Translations under genes and position numbers: made by a program | Shown here: piece by piece, positions 46,001-56,511 of the stretch | Layout: each line of letters begins with the position of its first letter | How positions within the stretch are numbered: position 1 is the first letter of the stretch | Assembly: GCA_014871385.1 (NCBI GenBank) | Contig: CM026426.1 | Location: 102,528,355 to 102,592,354, forward strand | Direction: 5' to 3' | DNA from: Ceratodon purpureus | Lineage: Eukaryota > Streptophyta > Bryopsida > Pseudoditrichales > Ditrichaceae | DNA: 64,000 bases | Notes under the pieces: model-generated | What the model saw: the letters and a program-made list of their open reading frames with translations, nothing else | What the model was told of the DNA's origin: nothing | Databases searched by the model: none

Positions 46001-47247
46001 CCTCTGATCCTTACAATCCTTCACGAAGTAACCGTACTTGGAATCAAGCTTCTGAGAGAACTTATCCCTCGTACAGTCATCTTTCTTCGTGGACATTCCC
46101 TCCCCTCCACTCTAAAACCCGTAAACCCCGCTCCACAATTCTGCATTCCATCGGTCCGGGCGGCCTCGGACAGTGGAAGCATAGATGCTGTCCACTTCCC
46201 CCGTAACCAACTCCCGCACCATACCCTCACTGCGGACCCTCCAAGACTTACCCAATAAGCGGAAGCAGCCCATCCGTTTCAGGTCCGCCTCGAGCTCCTT
46301 GCTCGCCTCCTTGTCGGTGGGGATCGCCACGGGAATCTTGCGGAGGGCCACTGGCTTCTCGGCTGTCCACCTCCTGGTCGCCATCGCCCTTGGCCGATTC
46401 TCCTCCTCTGGTCCGGAATCGTCTGGGTCGCGGCCTGCTGTCTGCCCTCACCGCGTTGCCAGCTTCCTCTCCTAGTCGCTCCACTCGGGAAGCCTTCGCA
46501 GTTCGTATCGCACCCCGCAGCTGCTCTTCGTCCTGGTTGCACGCCGCTCCTACTACTCATGCGCCGCGGCCCTACTATTGGTGGAGTCCACTGTCTCCAG
46601 CTGAGGTCGATGACTCCCTTCGCTCCGAGCTTCAAGCTGCCCTTCAAGCCGCGCTCCACAATGTATCCCTTCCGCCGAAAACTGCTACCCTAAGCTGCGC
46701 TCCAAACCCTCTACCGACTGCGTGCCACTACTGCCTGCACTCCGCGGAGGTCGCTACCTAGTCTCCGCCTTCAGGGTCTTGTGAGGAACGCGCTCCCTAC
46801 GGTGTCGCGGATCAATCGCCCACTCCCTACGGTGGCGGCCAGCGACGTATCTCTCTAAGCTATTTCTCTTCCGCCCACCACTAGCCTCACCGCCAAAAGA
46901 AAAGGGAGGAACCCTAACCCTCGCTTGATCCTTATGCGGGTTAGCAAAACCCTAATTGTGGAATCAAGGCGCAGTCCCTCTTCGAGTTGAGGTCCGGGTT
47001 TGAAGACCCGGATTCTCATAGTCCGGATATCTACCCGAGTTTCCACCTTTCCGCCTTGACTTTTCCCTGTTCGTAGCGGATTTTAACCTAACCCTAATTT
47101 CCATTTTTAACTAATTTAACACTTTTTATTTTTTTACTATTTTTATTTCTAATATTCTAACCTAATGTCTACAATAACTTCTAACTAAACTATAACTTTT
47201 ATCCTTTTTACTACTTTTAATCCACAAACAAAGTAAAACTAGAATTC
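43048..47247. mobile_element. TG...CA element, copy 2 (4.2 kb, right end truncated)
   Basis: It starts TGTCGTAGCACGG exactly as copy 1, keeps about 1.7 kb of high similarity to 15356-17100, then carries the ORF at 44474-46384, and rejoins copy 1-like sequence at about 47100 (TTAACTAATTTAACACTTTT). It stops at AAACTAGAATTC (47247), about 20 bases short of the copy 1 end. The rest of the methyltransferase exon that should follow is also missing, so one deletion removed the element's right end and host exon sequence. Confidence 0.78.
44474..46384 (-). CDS. Coiled-coil protein of the TG...CA element, two in-frame TAGs
   Basis: A single minus-strand frame from ATG 46384 to TAG 44476-44474, interrupted by TAG 46114-46112 (VYGF*SGGEG) and TAG 45358-45356 (TEENS*AVERV). 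Read through it would be about 636 residues. Parts: basic N-terminal region (MATRRWTAEKPVALRK), a domain with MSFLVPILSPEKPYNVTL and GPFLFHLYEHGG, an NLS-like KRRK (about 45640), a coiled coil around the second TAG (LRELEETVDRL ... VKKLEAERREHLKQV), a long Ser/Pro/Glu-rich part and a basic tail KEKRRLKKMEAKER. No protease, RT or integrase motif. A gag-like role is possible but unproven. The shorter copy keeps only the 3' end (16839-17024). Confidence 0.6.
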
Positions 47248-47289
47248 CCGAAATATGCTATTGCTAGACTAAATAGTTTTTTAATTTAG

Positions 47290-47790
47290 AAGCATCAATT
47301 GGTGTAACTTGATTTGCCGAGAGACACATTGTTGCCCTGGAGGGAGATTCCTCTATTTTTGAGGAAGTTCTTTAGCCACTCTAGATTGCCGGGCCCATTG
47401 TTCCTACCGTTCACAAGTCCCAAATTTTCCCAGACTTTGATGACAATGACGCTCTTCCTAATGAGGACAAAATTAATCTATTTGAATAAGTTTTTTTGTT
47501 TTGTTGATCTGTCATAGGTTTCCTTTTCTTACGTTTATCTTCAATGAATTCTAACATTTGTTTTCTTTTGCAATCATTTGAAGTTGTTCTCTCTATGGCG
47601 TGTATCTTCCTCACCTTCTAGTTCTTATTTGCAGTTGCCAAACTATGTTGAGGCTATGGCCCGTGCAGTTGCTGAAAAGTCTTCAATAATTAGCTCTAGA
47701 ACATCCTCTAGTCCTCATGAGAGAAATGATCTAGAGTGCTATGTTTCAATAATCAAAGGGCTTCAAAGAGGGAAGATAAGTTTATAGCCT
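47290..47790 (+). pseudogene. ParB-methyltransferase copy C, fragment 3 (last two exons)
   Basis: After TTTAATTTAG the frame reads ASIGVT, then ERHIVALEGDSSIFEEVL, matching copy B ASIRAALNTGRHIVALEGD (57045 onward), with TGA, TAG and TAG stops. The TAG after PL lies at the same place as TAG 56953-56951 of copy B. The second piece, about 47630-47785 (LPNYVEAMARAVAEKSS), matches the copy B last exon LPCYAENIATIMAEESS. Confidence 0.75.
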
Positions 47791-48735
47791 AGCTTTGCCA
47801 TATCTTCATGTTTCCACTTTCTATAGAAGTTGACATGACATTGATATGATCTTCATCTTATACCGAGATTGACTGTCCTTATTGTCACTTATTTACTTCC
47901 AAAAAAACACTTGCTTCCATCCTTGCATCTTTGAAATATTCTTCATTTTATGTATGTTGCCTAAACCTTTAGGGATTCTTGCAGGGCTCCTTAAGAAGAA
48001 CAAAAACCATGTAAACATTTGTTTACTATGACTTGCATCTATACATATTTATAGTGATTGACCATTGTAATACTTTATATTCTAACATTATTGTGAAGTT
48101 ATGCGCTAATGAAATTGTATTTCTACGGTGAATACCATATCCATTCTTCGAGGAACTAACTTCCAATTGTAAATACCTTTTATATCTAAGCATGCGTTGG
48201 AATAGAACAATAACACTATTGTTTTTATAAGGCAATATTTTCATACTAAAAAATTCTATAACCATCCCTACAATTACAAGTTATTTTAAAAACTTTCATA
48301 ATTACAAAGAACTCCACGGCAATCTCCATAGGCATTGTCAATAGTTGCATCCAACCATATTATGATGTTGTAATTGTTTTGCACTAAGACACATGAAAAA
48401 TCCATATTCTTTCATATTGAAACACCAAAAATTATATGAATATGGATCAAATATAATAAACTTATAAATAAACAAATTTTTGTCTAAAAACTTATATCAC
48501 TTAGATCAATTCACGAAGTAGAAAATATTCTCAAATACACATGACATCATGATGATGTAAGCCCTAACAAGGATGTCTTAACCCTAGAACTTACACAATG
48601 AGCGGGATTAGTTACAAAATCCACGGTAGTACACACCTTTACCACAAAAAACCAAAAATAGGTGACTATTTTTAGCTAATTATCACGGTTATAAGAGACA
48701 TTTTTCCCTTCAACAGATGCTAAAAATTCAAATCT
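47791..48735. other. Element C right subterminal region, no gene
   Basis: AT-rich sequence downstream of the last copy C exon; nothing recognisable except the terminal repeat that follows. Confidence 0.45.
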
Positions 48736-48807
48736 CTGCTCTCTGATCTCTCCTCTCCGCTCTCTGCTTGCTGCTCGCCGCTCGCCACTCGCATGTTAAC
48801 TTTCCCC
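48736..48807. repeat. Right terminal inverted repeat of element C
   Basis: The complement from 48807 reads GGGGAAAGTTAACATGCGAG, then TGGCGAGCGGCGAGCAGC. It matches the element A right end at 28 of 38 positions, including the GAGCGG tandem words. It lies 1.0 kb beyond the last copy C exon, in the orientation expected for the right end. TGACTTAATG (48808-48817) would be its target duplication; I found no partner on the left. Confidence 0.7.
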
Positions 48808-49025
48808 TGACTTAATGGGATTACTGAATCACTTGTCACCAATTTCCACGGAAAAATTAGCAACAACCAATTAAGGCACAAAATGTGCATGCTCAATGTT
48901 TGAGGGGCTTCATTCTACGTACACACAGTAGGAGATAGAAAGTAAGTTCCGGGATAAACGGGCTCTAGAAGTAACTTAGAGTTCTAATATAGGCTTCAGC
49001 ATATAAAGTGAACCACAACTTTCAT

Positions 49026-50996
49026 CTAGTTCCTTGCAGCTGGGGGGTACGTTGCTCCAACACGCTTGACAAGGTCCACTGTTTGCTCCATCCAACAATC
49101 CTGCTCAGGAGCCAACTGCTCGCCCCACTGTGCAACCCACGATGCGTCAAGATCTGTGTCGCAAAAGAGGCAACGGTGACACTTGGATTCAATCATCTCT
49201 GCAACACACGTGTTATGGAAAAGGCAACCACATGATCCGAGCACAGCAGCCCCAGACACGCATCTCTTTGAGCACATCGAGCACCAATCCTTCAAGCTCA
49301 CTCCTCCAACCGGTGGTACGGACTGTCGATGCACATACTGGAACAAAGACTTGGGAAGCAACACCAAATTATCCATCCGTGCCTTCTTGAATGCCGCATC
49401 AGCTACAGCTCGTGCCACATAGGATTGCTTGAAAACCGCGGCAGCCATGGAGAGTGGCCCATTCTCCTCAGCAAGACGGTCAATGGTAAATCGAGCGGTC
49501 ATCACGGCCTCCTGCAAATCAACGAGTTTTTTGGACGTGGACCGAACCACTTCCACCTGGGCCTTGTAATCCTCCGAAGTCTTCGATTGGAAGAACCTTT
49601 TCTGCTCCAACAAGGCCACGGCAGCCGCTGCTTTGGCATCTGCTAAATCCTTGATGGAGCACCTTCCCATAACTGCCTCAGCGTCATCCTTCTCCTTTTA
49701 AAGTGCACGAAGCCTCTGCGCTGCGGATATCTCAGCTGTTGCCGCCATTTCTGCTGCATCGACCAAGGTTTCTAGTGTCGGTGGAGATGGAGATGCTCTG
49801 GACAAGCTTCGGATGATGCTGCATAGGCCCTCAACCTGGCGGCGGAGTGTGATGGGGCCAAGCTTGCGAGGGTTCTTCAATGCCATGGCGATGCATCTGC
49901 TCCGACAATGCAGTGCTTCAGCCACCCAGTTGACCTCCAATCCGTGCACAAATGTCGCAAAGGCACCCTTCAAAAACCGCATGGAGTAGTACTTGTTGTT
50001 GGGGCTGTGTCCATAGACTTCGCAGCAATGTTTGCTCAATAACCGAGCCTGCTCCTTGTCGGTGAAGTTGATAATCTCAAAACGGTTTGCTTCATTTCCA
50101 ACCCTCCAGATCTTGGTGATGTCACTGTCCAAAATGTGCGGGTAAACAATTCCAACTTCGTCGACCATGGCACCTTTGTTGCACAAGCCAACCTGCACAT
50201 GAAACAAGTCTCATTGAAACAAGCTGGACCGCAATCTTTGGCATACGAAGTAAAATCAAATTCAAAAAAACTTGGAGAGCAAGCTGAAAAAGACTTCAAA
50301 CAGAATGTCAGGCAAGCTTCAACTATCAATTTCGGTACAACTCAAATTCAAACAAACTCATGCGGCATGTTAAAAAAGACTTCAAATAGACTGATAGGAA
50401 GCTACAGCAAATCGATTAGCAACCTTCTCACTGAAGAATTCCGCATCGTACTCAGCTTCGCGGCCAACAATCGCTGGAGCTACCTTTACCATGGATGCTT
50501 GCAATGGTCCCGGGATTCCCGTGAGATCCAGTGGGACATCCCACTCATAGTTTCCCACGTCAAATGCTTGGGCGATGCTCTCCAAATCTGCTTCGGCATG
50601 TGACATTAGTGTCCCGGATCCTTCCCCTTTGTCACTGTAGTCGGAGTCGATCACCACATTGCGGCTGAATCTCCTGGTTGGTGTGGTAGCGGCCTTAGAT
50701 TTCCGTTTCTTCTCTTGCACCATGTCTACACTCTCAAGCTATGAAGAAAACAACCGCAACATGTTAGCCATAGTGATTTCGCAAGAAGAAGGAGGTTAAT
50801 CAAAAATCAAGAGCTTCTACAGCAAATTGCAAATGGAATCAGAGTCAACCTTTGCAGTGGGCGGGAGCGAGATGCGTGCTGTAGCAGATCCACAGTTTTG
50901 CATGGCGGAGGTGACGATTGTCGGGCGCATGGAAGAATTCTGCCACCGCATTGGCTTCTCATCTTCGAATATCCTGCGTCCTTTGTCTCCCATCAT
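49026..50996 (-). CDS. RING-finger protein, three exons, one in-frame TAA
   Basis: Exon 1 50996-50850 (MMGDKGRRIFEDEKP...PPTAK), exon 2 50738-50424 (LESVDMVQEKKRKSK...FFSEK), exon 3 50192-49026. Both introns are phase 0, with AAG|GTTG donors and AG acceptors (111 and 231 bases), giving about 542 residues. An NLS-like KEKKRKSK opens exon 2. Exon 3 has a Gln/Arg-rich coiled-coil-like region (KTSEDYKAQVEVVRSTSKKL) and a RING-like finger near the C-terminus (CSMCSKRC, CGCLFHNTC, CHRCLFC; about 49290-49160), suggesting an E3 ubiquitin ligase. TAA 49700-49698 breaks exon 3 in frame and could come from CAA. It lies just outside element C, and its own element, if any, is unknown. Confidence 0.6.
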
Positions 50997-50999
50997 TGT

Positions 51000-53660
51000 G
51001 CAAAATTTAATGAGAAAGGGATTCCTTGGACAAGCAGTCATTCTAAAATTGATTGATGGGGAGTACATGCAATTGCTCAAGCATCCCGTTAAATGCTAGG
51101 ATGGAAGACTCTTGGGTCAGCTCCATCAAGATGCTTGTTCCATGTTGTCTAATCTGAGTACGTGTAACCCATAACTTGGAAAAAAGGCTGCTGACCATGA
51201 CGACAGCAGTTATTCGTCCACCTTCAGCCGACGAATGTTTGGAAATACAAAGAGGATAACCGGCGCTGGATGAAAGGGAGTGGGCAGTGTTACGTGGAAA
51301 ATCATCCCTGCAAATCCGTTGTAGCCATTCGTAACAGAAAATCAAACCATGTTTTCTTGGCGGAGTTTCCATATTCAAAATTGATTTCTTATTTGCCAAC
51401 GGTAATTGGTAGGAATTAGACCCTGTGTCCGACCAAACGTTTTTTCCCAAATAATTTTCACAAGTTCTATGCACACTTCTGCAGGAAGATTGAATCCCTT
51501 TGATATTTCTTTTAGATTTTCAGCTTATGGGTATTGTTTTTGACCCATTGTTGCTTTGAATTTTATTTTTTTTAAATTTGGGAATGCTATCTGCTTTACC
51601 CTCTTCTCTATTTCGGTCTAACCTTTTTCCCAGTTATTACTCATCCATTTGTTTATTTTCGCGTGAAACAGTGGACTAAAATAACCCAAATTGCCTTCGT
51701 CCATTTCTTTTAATTGATTTGGCGATTTAAGCCTCCTGATATAATCATATTGTGTCCGTTACAGGAGATTTATCTCTGCTGACACCCTTTTCCCTCTTTT
51801 GATTTTGCTGCAAACTTGACCCTTCTCTCTTTTCTGACTTTCCATTGTTCATCCACCCACAGAAGATTGATTCACTCTCATGTTTCTTTCAAGGTTCAAT
51901 AATTATTGATGTTGTTTTGACCCTTGCCAAGCTTAAGTCCATTTTCTTTATTTGGTTCTAATTGGGGTTTGTTCTATGCACTCTCATTAAGGAAGAATTA
52001 GTCCTTATTGATTAATCACTGAAACTTCATTTTTCATCCATATTGTTCTTCATCCACCTACGGAAGATTGGTTCTCTTTAATATTTCTTTGAGCCTTTGC
52101 CATGATGCATGGTTTTTTTAGGGGATGCTCTCTAGATTCCTTGTTCCTCAATATCTTAAGATATATTGAGTTGCATTTGCATAACTAATTAGCATTTCGA
52201 TATTCAAAAATCGAATCATTCCAAGGAAAACAGTGGGCACCAAATTCAGCACATCAGATTCCAAATAAACCATGCTTTAAGCGAGCTCTTGCAGAAGCAT
52301 CACTAAGGTGCATAAAGGGAATAAAGAAAGGTGGGGGGATTAAAACAAAATTAATTTAAAAAATGAACGACGAAGGTATCGAAGAAAGATAATGGAAATT
52401 CAAAAATAAAAATAAATAAAATAATAAATAAGAATGATGACATGGCTCAAAGAAAGATGAAGGGAATAAAATTAAAAAATAAATAAAGAATGATGAAAAG
52501 GAATAAAGAAATATGAGTGGAATAAATAAATTAAAAATAATATAAGGGATGATAAAGGGGATAAAGAAAGATGAAGGGGGTAGAGAGAGAGGAAGGAAAT
52601 AAAGAAAGATGAAGGGGGGTGGGAGGTAGAAGAAGGGAATAAAAAAATAAAGGGAAAAAAAAGGATATTAAAATACAAATTAAACAAGGAATTAGTCAAT
52701 AATGAACTACATTTTATTTTGAAGGACATTGACTCGGAGGCGCATTCTAAATGTATAATCCTTCTGATTTTTTGTTAAAGAAGATGGCGAGTCCAGTTAA
52801 AAGAGTCATCGGCGATTGAGACTCAAAGTTTGGAGTGATACCTTAAGTTGCCAGTTGGTAATGATTAGGAGATTGATATATTATCCAGGAGGAAGAATCC
52901 AAATGTACGGTTAGAGTTCTTTGTAAAGACATTCAACACTTTTCATATTAGATCTAACATTTTTTGTATTAGAGTTATTTGTAAAGGCATCGAATATTTG
53001 TGATTGGATCTAGAGTAACTTTGAATTGCTTATTTGAGCAATTCCAATTTTTATTGCATAGTATGGCAAAATGTTAAAACTATTCGTCTTGCATGAATGT
53101 CATTGCAATTTTATATTTGAGAACCCACTGTAATATAGGAAACACCTATTTTTTGCTAATAAATCTGTAATCTCTTATCCAATTACCATATTTGAATTTC
53201 CAATGCACTTCGAAAACTTGCATCCATCCACTTTTCATCCATCCACCAAAGGATTAGTTCACTTTCAAGTTTCTTTTAAATTTCAATAATTATGGATTTT
53301 GTTGTGACCCACCCTGGCTTCATTTTGTTTCACTTTCTTAGACCATGCCTCTGCCTCTCCATTGTTCTGGATGACATGGAATTAGCAATATATTAAAAAT
53401 AATTTAAAAGTTGCAAAGAATCAAAATAACACATTGCAACGCCCCATAAGCCATTCATCCATATGGCTCCAAGCACCATCACATTTCGGATGCAATTCCG
53501 CTAATTATTTGCAAGCAAACCTTGCAGCATTAAAATGTATATTTATAATTGATTTCAATATTCAATCTATGATATATATGTATAGGTAGTATAAGAACAT
53601 ATTGGCAAATCTTTATGGTTTTCAAGTTGAGGGTGTTATATACTGCTGGAAATAGATTAT
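51000..53660. other. AT-rich intergenic DNA
   Basis: No convincing gene. 52300-52700 is a degenerate GGAATAAAGAAAGATGAAGG-type purine-rich repeat. The open frame on the minus strand at 51474-51043 has no recognisable features. Confidence 0.45.
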
Positions 53661-53689
53661 AATATTAACCCCATGACGGTTGTCTTGGA

Positions 53690-54165
53690 CCAGAGTTGTC
53701 ATAATGGACGGACGGGCCAAAAAATTGTCGTGTAGTCACGTGACGAACGTGACGGACGGTTATCGGACGGACGCTTATCGGACGAGCTCCCGACCGCGAG
53801 CAAAATTACTGTCCTCACAGTTTACTACTGTTTACCATGGGTGGCGCCCGTCGTCGTGTCCGCGCGCGTCTTTGCGCCTGTTTGCGCCGGTCATATGTGG
53901 TTGTTCGCGCCCGTCGTCAGTCTCGCGCGCGCGCGGTGATCGCGCCCGATTACCCTCGCCCGATCAGGGTCGCCCGCGCCCGTCGCGCGCTCGCTGTGAT
54001 CGCGCCCGTCGTCTGTCTCGCGCGCGCACAGTGATCGCGCCCAATTACCCTCGCCCGATCACGGTCGCGCACGCCCGTATCTTAGGAATAACGTGCTCGC
54101 GCCCGTAGCAGCCTGCGCCCGCCCAACCTGCTCGCGCCCACACTGTCGGCCCCGTGAGTATAAAT
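53690..54165 (+). promoter_or_regulatory. GC island 5 with TATA box
   Basis: TTGTCATAATGGACGGAC (53696-53713) and several GGACGGACG words lead into a CpG-dense GCGCCCG tract (53850-54150) that ends at TATAAAT (54159-54165). The order matches islands 2 and 3, and the left motif matches the complement near island 4. Confidence 0.55.
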
Positions 54166-54384
54166 TGCCACCCTCCTCAACTGATTTCGCACCCCCCCCA
54201 CTTTGTGCATTTTGCCTTCAACAGCCCAAGGGTAGCTGATTGCTTAGTGCTACGGTGGGTTTCTCAGGTAATCAGCGTCACCAGGTAAAGATGCTTGTGC
54301 TTATTGTGGGCTCGGATTTATCTGGAAAGCAGCTGTACTATCTAGTTGCGGTTGTTTCTTGCATCCTCCATGTGCAGCAGAGAT

Positions 54385-54589
54385 TATTTTGTTGCAGAGT
54401 TACCGATGCATGATTTGCAAGGATCTTCTCCTGGCGTCATCTCCACTTCATCTTGCGGAGCCTTGGGTTGCCCAGTTTTGTGGTGAGCTGAACTGCCAAC
54501 AAGAGGCGGAGTGCAGTAGTTTCACGAAAGTTCTGATGGCTGCCAAAAATAATATCAAGGGAATAGCAGTGAATGGATCGAAAAGATGA
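54385..54589 (+). CDS. Short hypothetical ORF downstream of GC island 5
   Basis: An open frame to TGA 54587-54589 with a Cys pair (YRCMICKDLL) and a further Cys pair later (CGELNCQQEAEC), possibly a small zinc-binding fold. No ATG precedes it in frame; CCATGTGCAG before it is a possible acceptor, so it may be a second exon of a gene driven by the TATA box at 54159. Weak evidence. Confidence 0.25.
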
Positions 54590-54799
54590 GAAGACCTTTT
54601 TAGAGCTTCATGGAGTAGTTAGGAGCTCAAGTAATATCGGCAGTATCAATGGTAGTCACATTTTAGCAGTTCGTAAAAAACTGCTCTACTGTAATAACTG
54701 AATATCAGAAATTTTGATATATATTGTAACTACTGCTTTAGATGGTCAAATTAAATTGTTATAAGTGATTTGAAATTTTGAAATTTTAAAAGGATTATC

Positions 54800-55290
54800 A
54801 TAAGTGTCATGAGGATAGGGAGATACCACAAGTAAGTGGGAAGGGATGTGGAGTGACAGCGAGGGGGAGGGACGGGGGAGAGGGATAGGGAGTGACTGTG
54901 GGGGAAGGGTGAGGGGGAGGGATAGGGAGTGACCGCGAGGGGGAGGGGAGGGGGAGAGGGATAGGGAGTGACCGCGAGGGGGAGGGGTGAGGGGTAGGGA
55001 TAGGGAGTGACGTTGAGGGGGAAGGGAGGGGAAGATGGATAGGGAGTGACAGTGAGGGGGAAGAGAGGGGGAGAGGGATAGGGAGTGACCGCGAGAGGGA
55101 GGGGTGAGGGGTAGGGATAGGGAGTGACCGCGAGGGGGAAGGGAGGGGCAGAGGGATAGGGAGTGACCGTGAGGGGGAAGGGAGGGGAAGAGGGATAGTG
55201 AGTGACCGCGAGGGGGAAGGGAGGGGTAAGGGGTGACAGTGACGGATGGGTGAGGGGGAGGGATAGGGAGTGGCCGCGACAGGGAGAGGG
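54800..55290. repeat. GGGAGTGACCGCGAGGGG minisatellite
   Basis: About 11 units of 40-45 bases, each GGGATAGGGAGTGACCGCGA followed by GGGGGAAGGGAGGGG. The unit is the complement of the interruptions in the 29.9-31.4 kb array. Confidence 0.85.
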
Positions 55291-55299
55291 ATAAGGAGG

Positions 55300-55690
55300 G
55301 AGGAAGAAAGAAGAAGTTTGAAAAAAAAATGAAAAGAATGAAAGAAGAACAAGAAGAAAGAAGAGGGGTGGAAAAAAAAATTTAAATAAAAGAGGAACAA
55401 GAACAAGAGGAAAGAAGAAGGTTGTACAAAAAGTTAAAAAAATAAAGAGGAAGAAGAAACAAGAGTAAAAGAGAAGGGTGTAAAAAATAAAAATAAAAAA
55501 TAAAAGAGGAACAAGAACAAGAAGAAAGAAGAAGGTTGTACAAAAAGTTAAAAAAATAAAGAGGAAGAAGAAACAAGAGTAAAAAAGAAGGGTGTAAAAA
55601 ATAAAAAAATAAAAATAAAAGACGAATAAGAACAAGAAGAAAGAAGAACAGTGAAAAGAAATAAAAGAAATAAAAAATAAAAGAGGAATT
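55300..55690. repeat. ~115-bp purine-rich tandem repeat
   Basis: Three copies (near 55391, 55505 and 55620) of AGAGGAACAAGAACAAGA... followed by GGTTGTACAAAAAGTT and AAACAAGAGTAAAA. The Phe-rich minus-strand frames are repeat artefacts. 55691-56109 contains nothing recognisable. Confidence 0.75.
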
Positions 55691-56109
55691 GTGGGTTATG
55701 TGAATCATGATTAGTGAACCAATTAGTTATGTTATGTTGGTTTGTGTCCTATGTTGTACCATTCCTTGTTGCAGAGGTATCAAATTAACCCATCTCCATT
55801 GTATTCCATTCTTTCAATTTCTGAATTCCAATTCTTCCCAAACTTCCTATCTTTCCAATTTCTGGATTCCCCTCCCTCCCTACCACCCAAGTTCTCATAC
55901 ACCGGGAGACGCCAAACAGTGGAGGGAGAAATAATTTAAAAATTAAAATAAAATTAGAAATAGAACCCCCTTCTCAAAGAAGAAAAATTACAATTGGAAA
56001 GAAAAAATAAAATAAAAAAAATAGTGGAAGGTCTTGAATCACAAAGATACCCAAGAGTTAAGATTTAATAGAAAAAAAAATAACAAAACAAAAACATAGA
56101 GCTGGGACA

Positions 56110-56290
56110 CCCACTGGGAGAGAGGGAGAGAAAGAGTGGAGAGGCTGAGGGTGAGAGAGAGGGAGAGGTAGAGGGAGAGGGAGAGGTAGAGGGAGAGGGA
56201 AAAGGATAGGGAGTGACCGCGAGGGGGAAGGGAGTGGCAGAGGGATAGGGAGTGACCGTGGGGGAGGGGTGTAGGATAGGGAGTGACCAC
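56110..56290. repeat. (GAGAGG)n and GGGAGTGACCGCGAGGG units
   Basis: A short array of the same type as 54.8-55.3 kb, about 220 bases beyond the 3' end of methyltransferase gene B. Element A has its related array at the corresponding place. Confidence 0.75.
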
Positions 56291-56511
56291 GAAGGCAGGG
56301 TAAATTTTCAGGGGATAGACAGGGAATGCCGGGTTGTATCTTCAAGAGGTTATTCGGAACAGACTCCGATCCATTGTAGTTGCTGGCAATGCTAATAAGT
56401 GGTGAGAGACATGTCAAACGTAAATGTCATGTGAAGATAAAAAAAGAGTAACATAGAAATGAAATGTGCAGGCTTGTTAAATATAGTTAAAATGCAAAAA
56501 TCCATAGACTC

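Noticed and set aside
54751..55708. Long Phe/Pro/Ser minus-strand ORFs
   Set aside because: Generated by the 40-45-bp and 115-bp tandem repeats.
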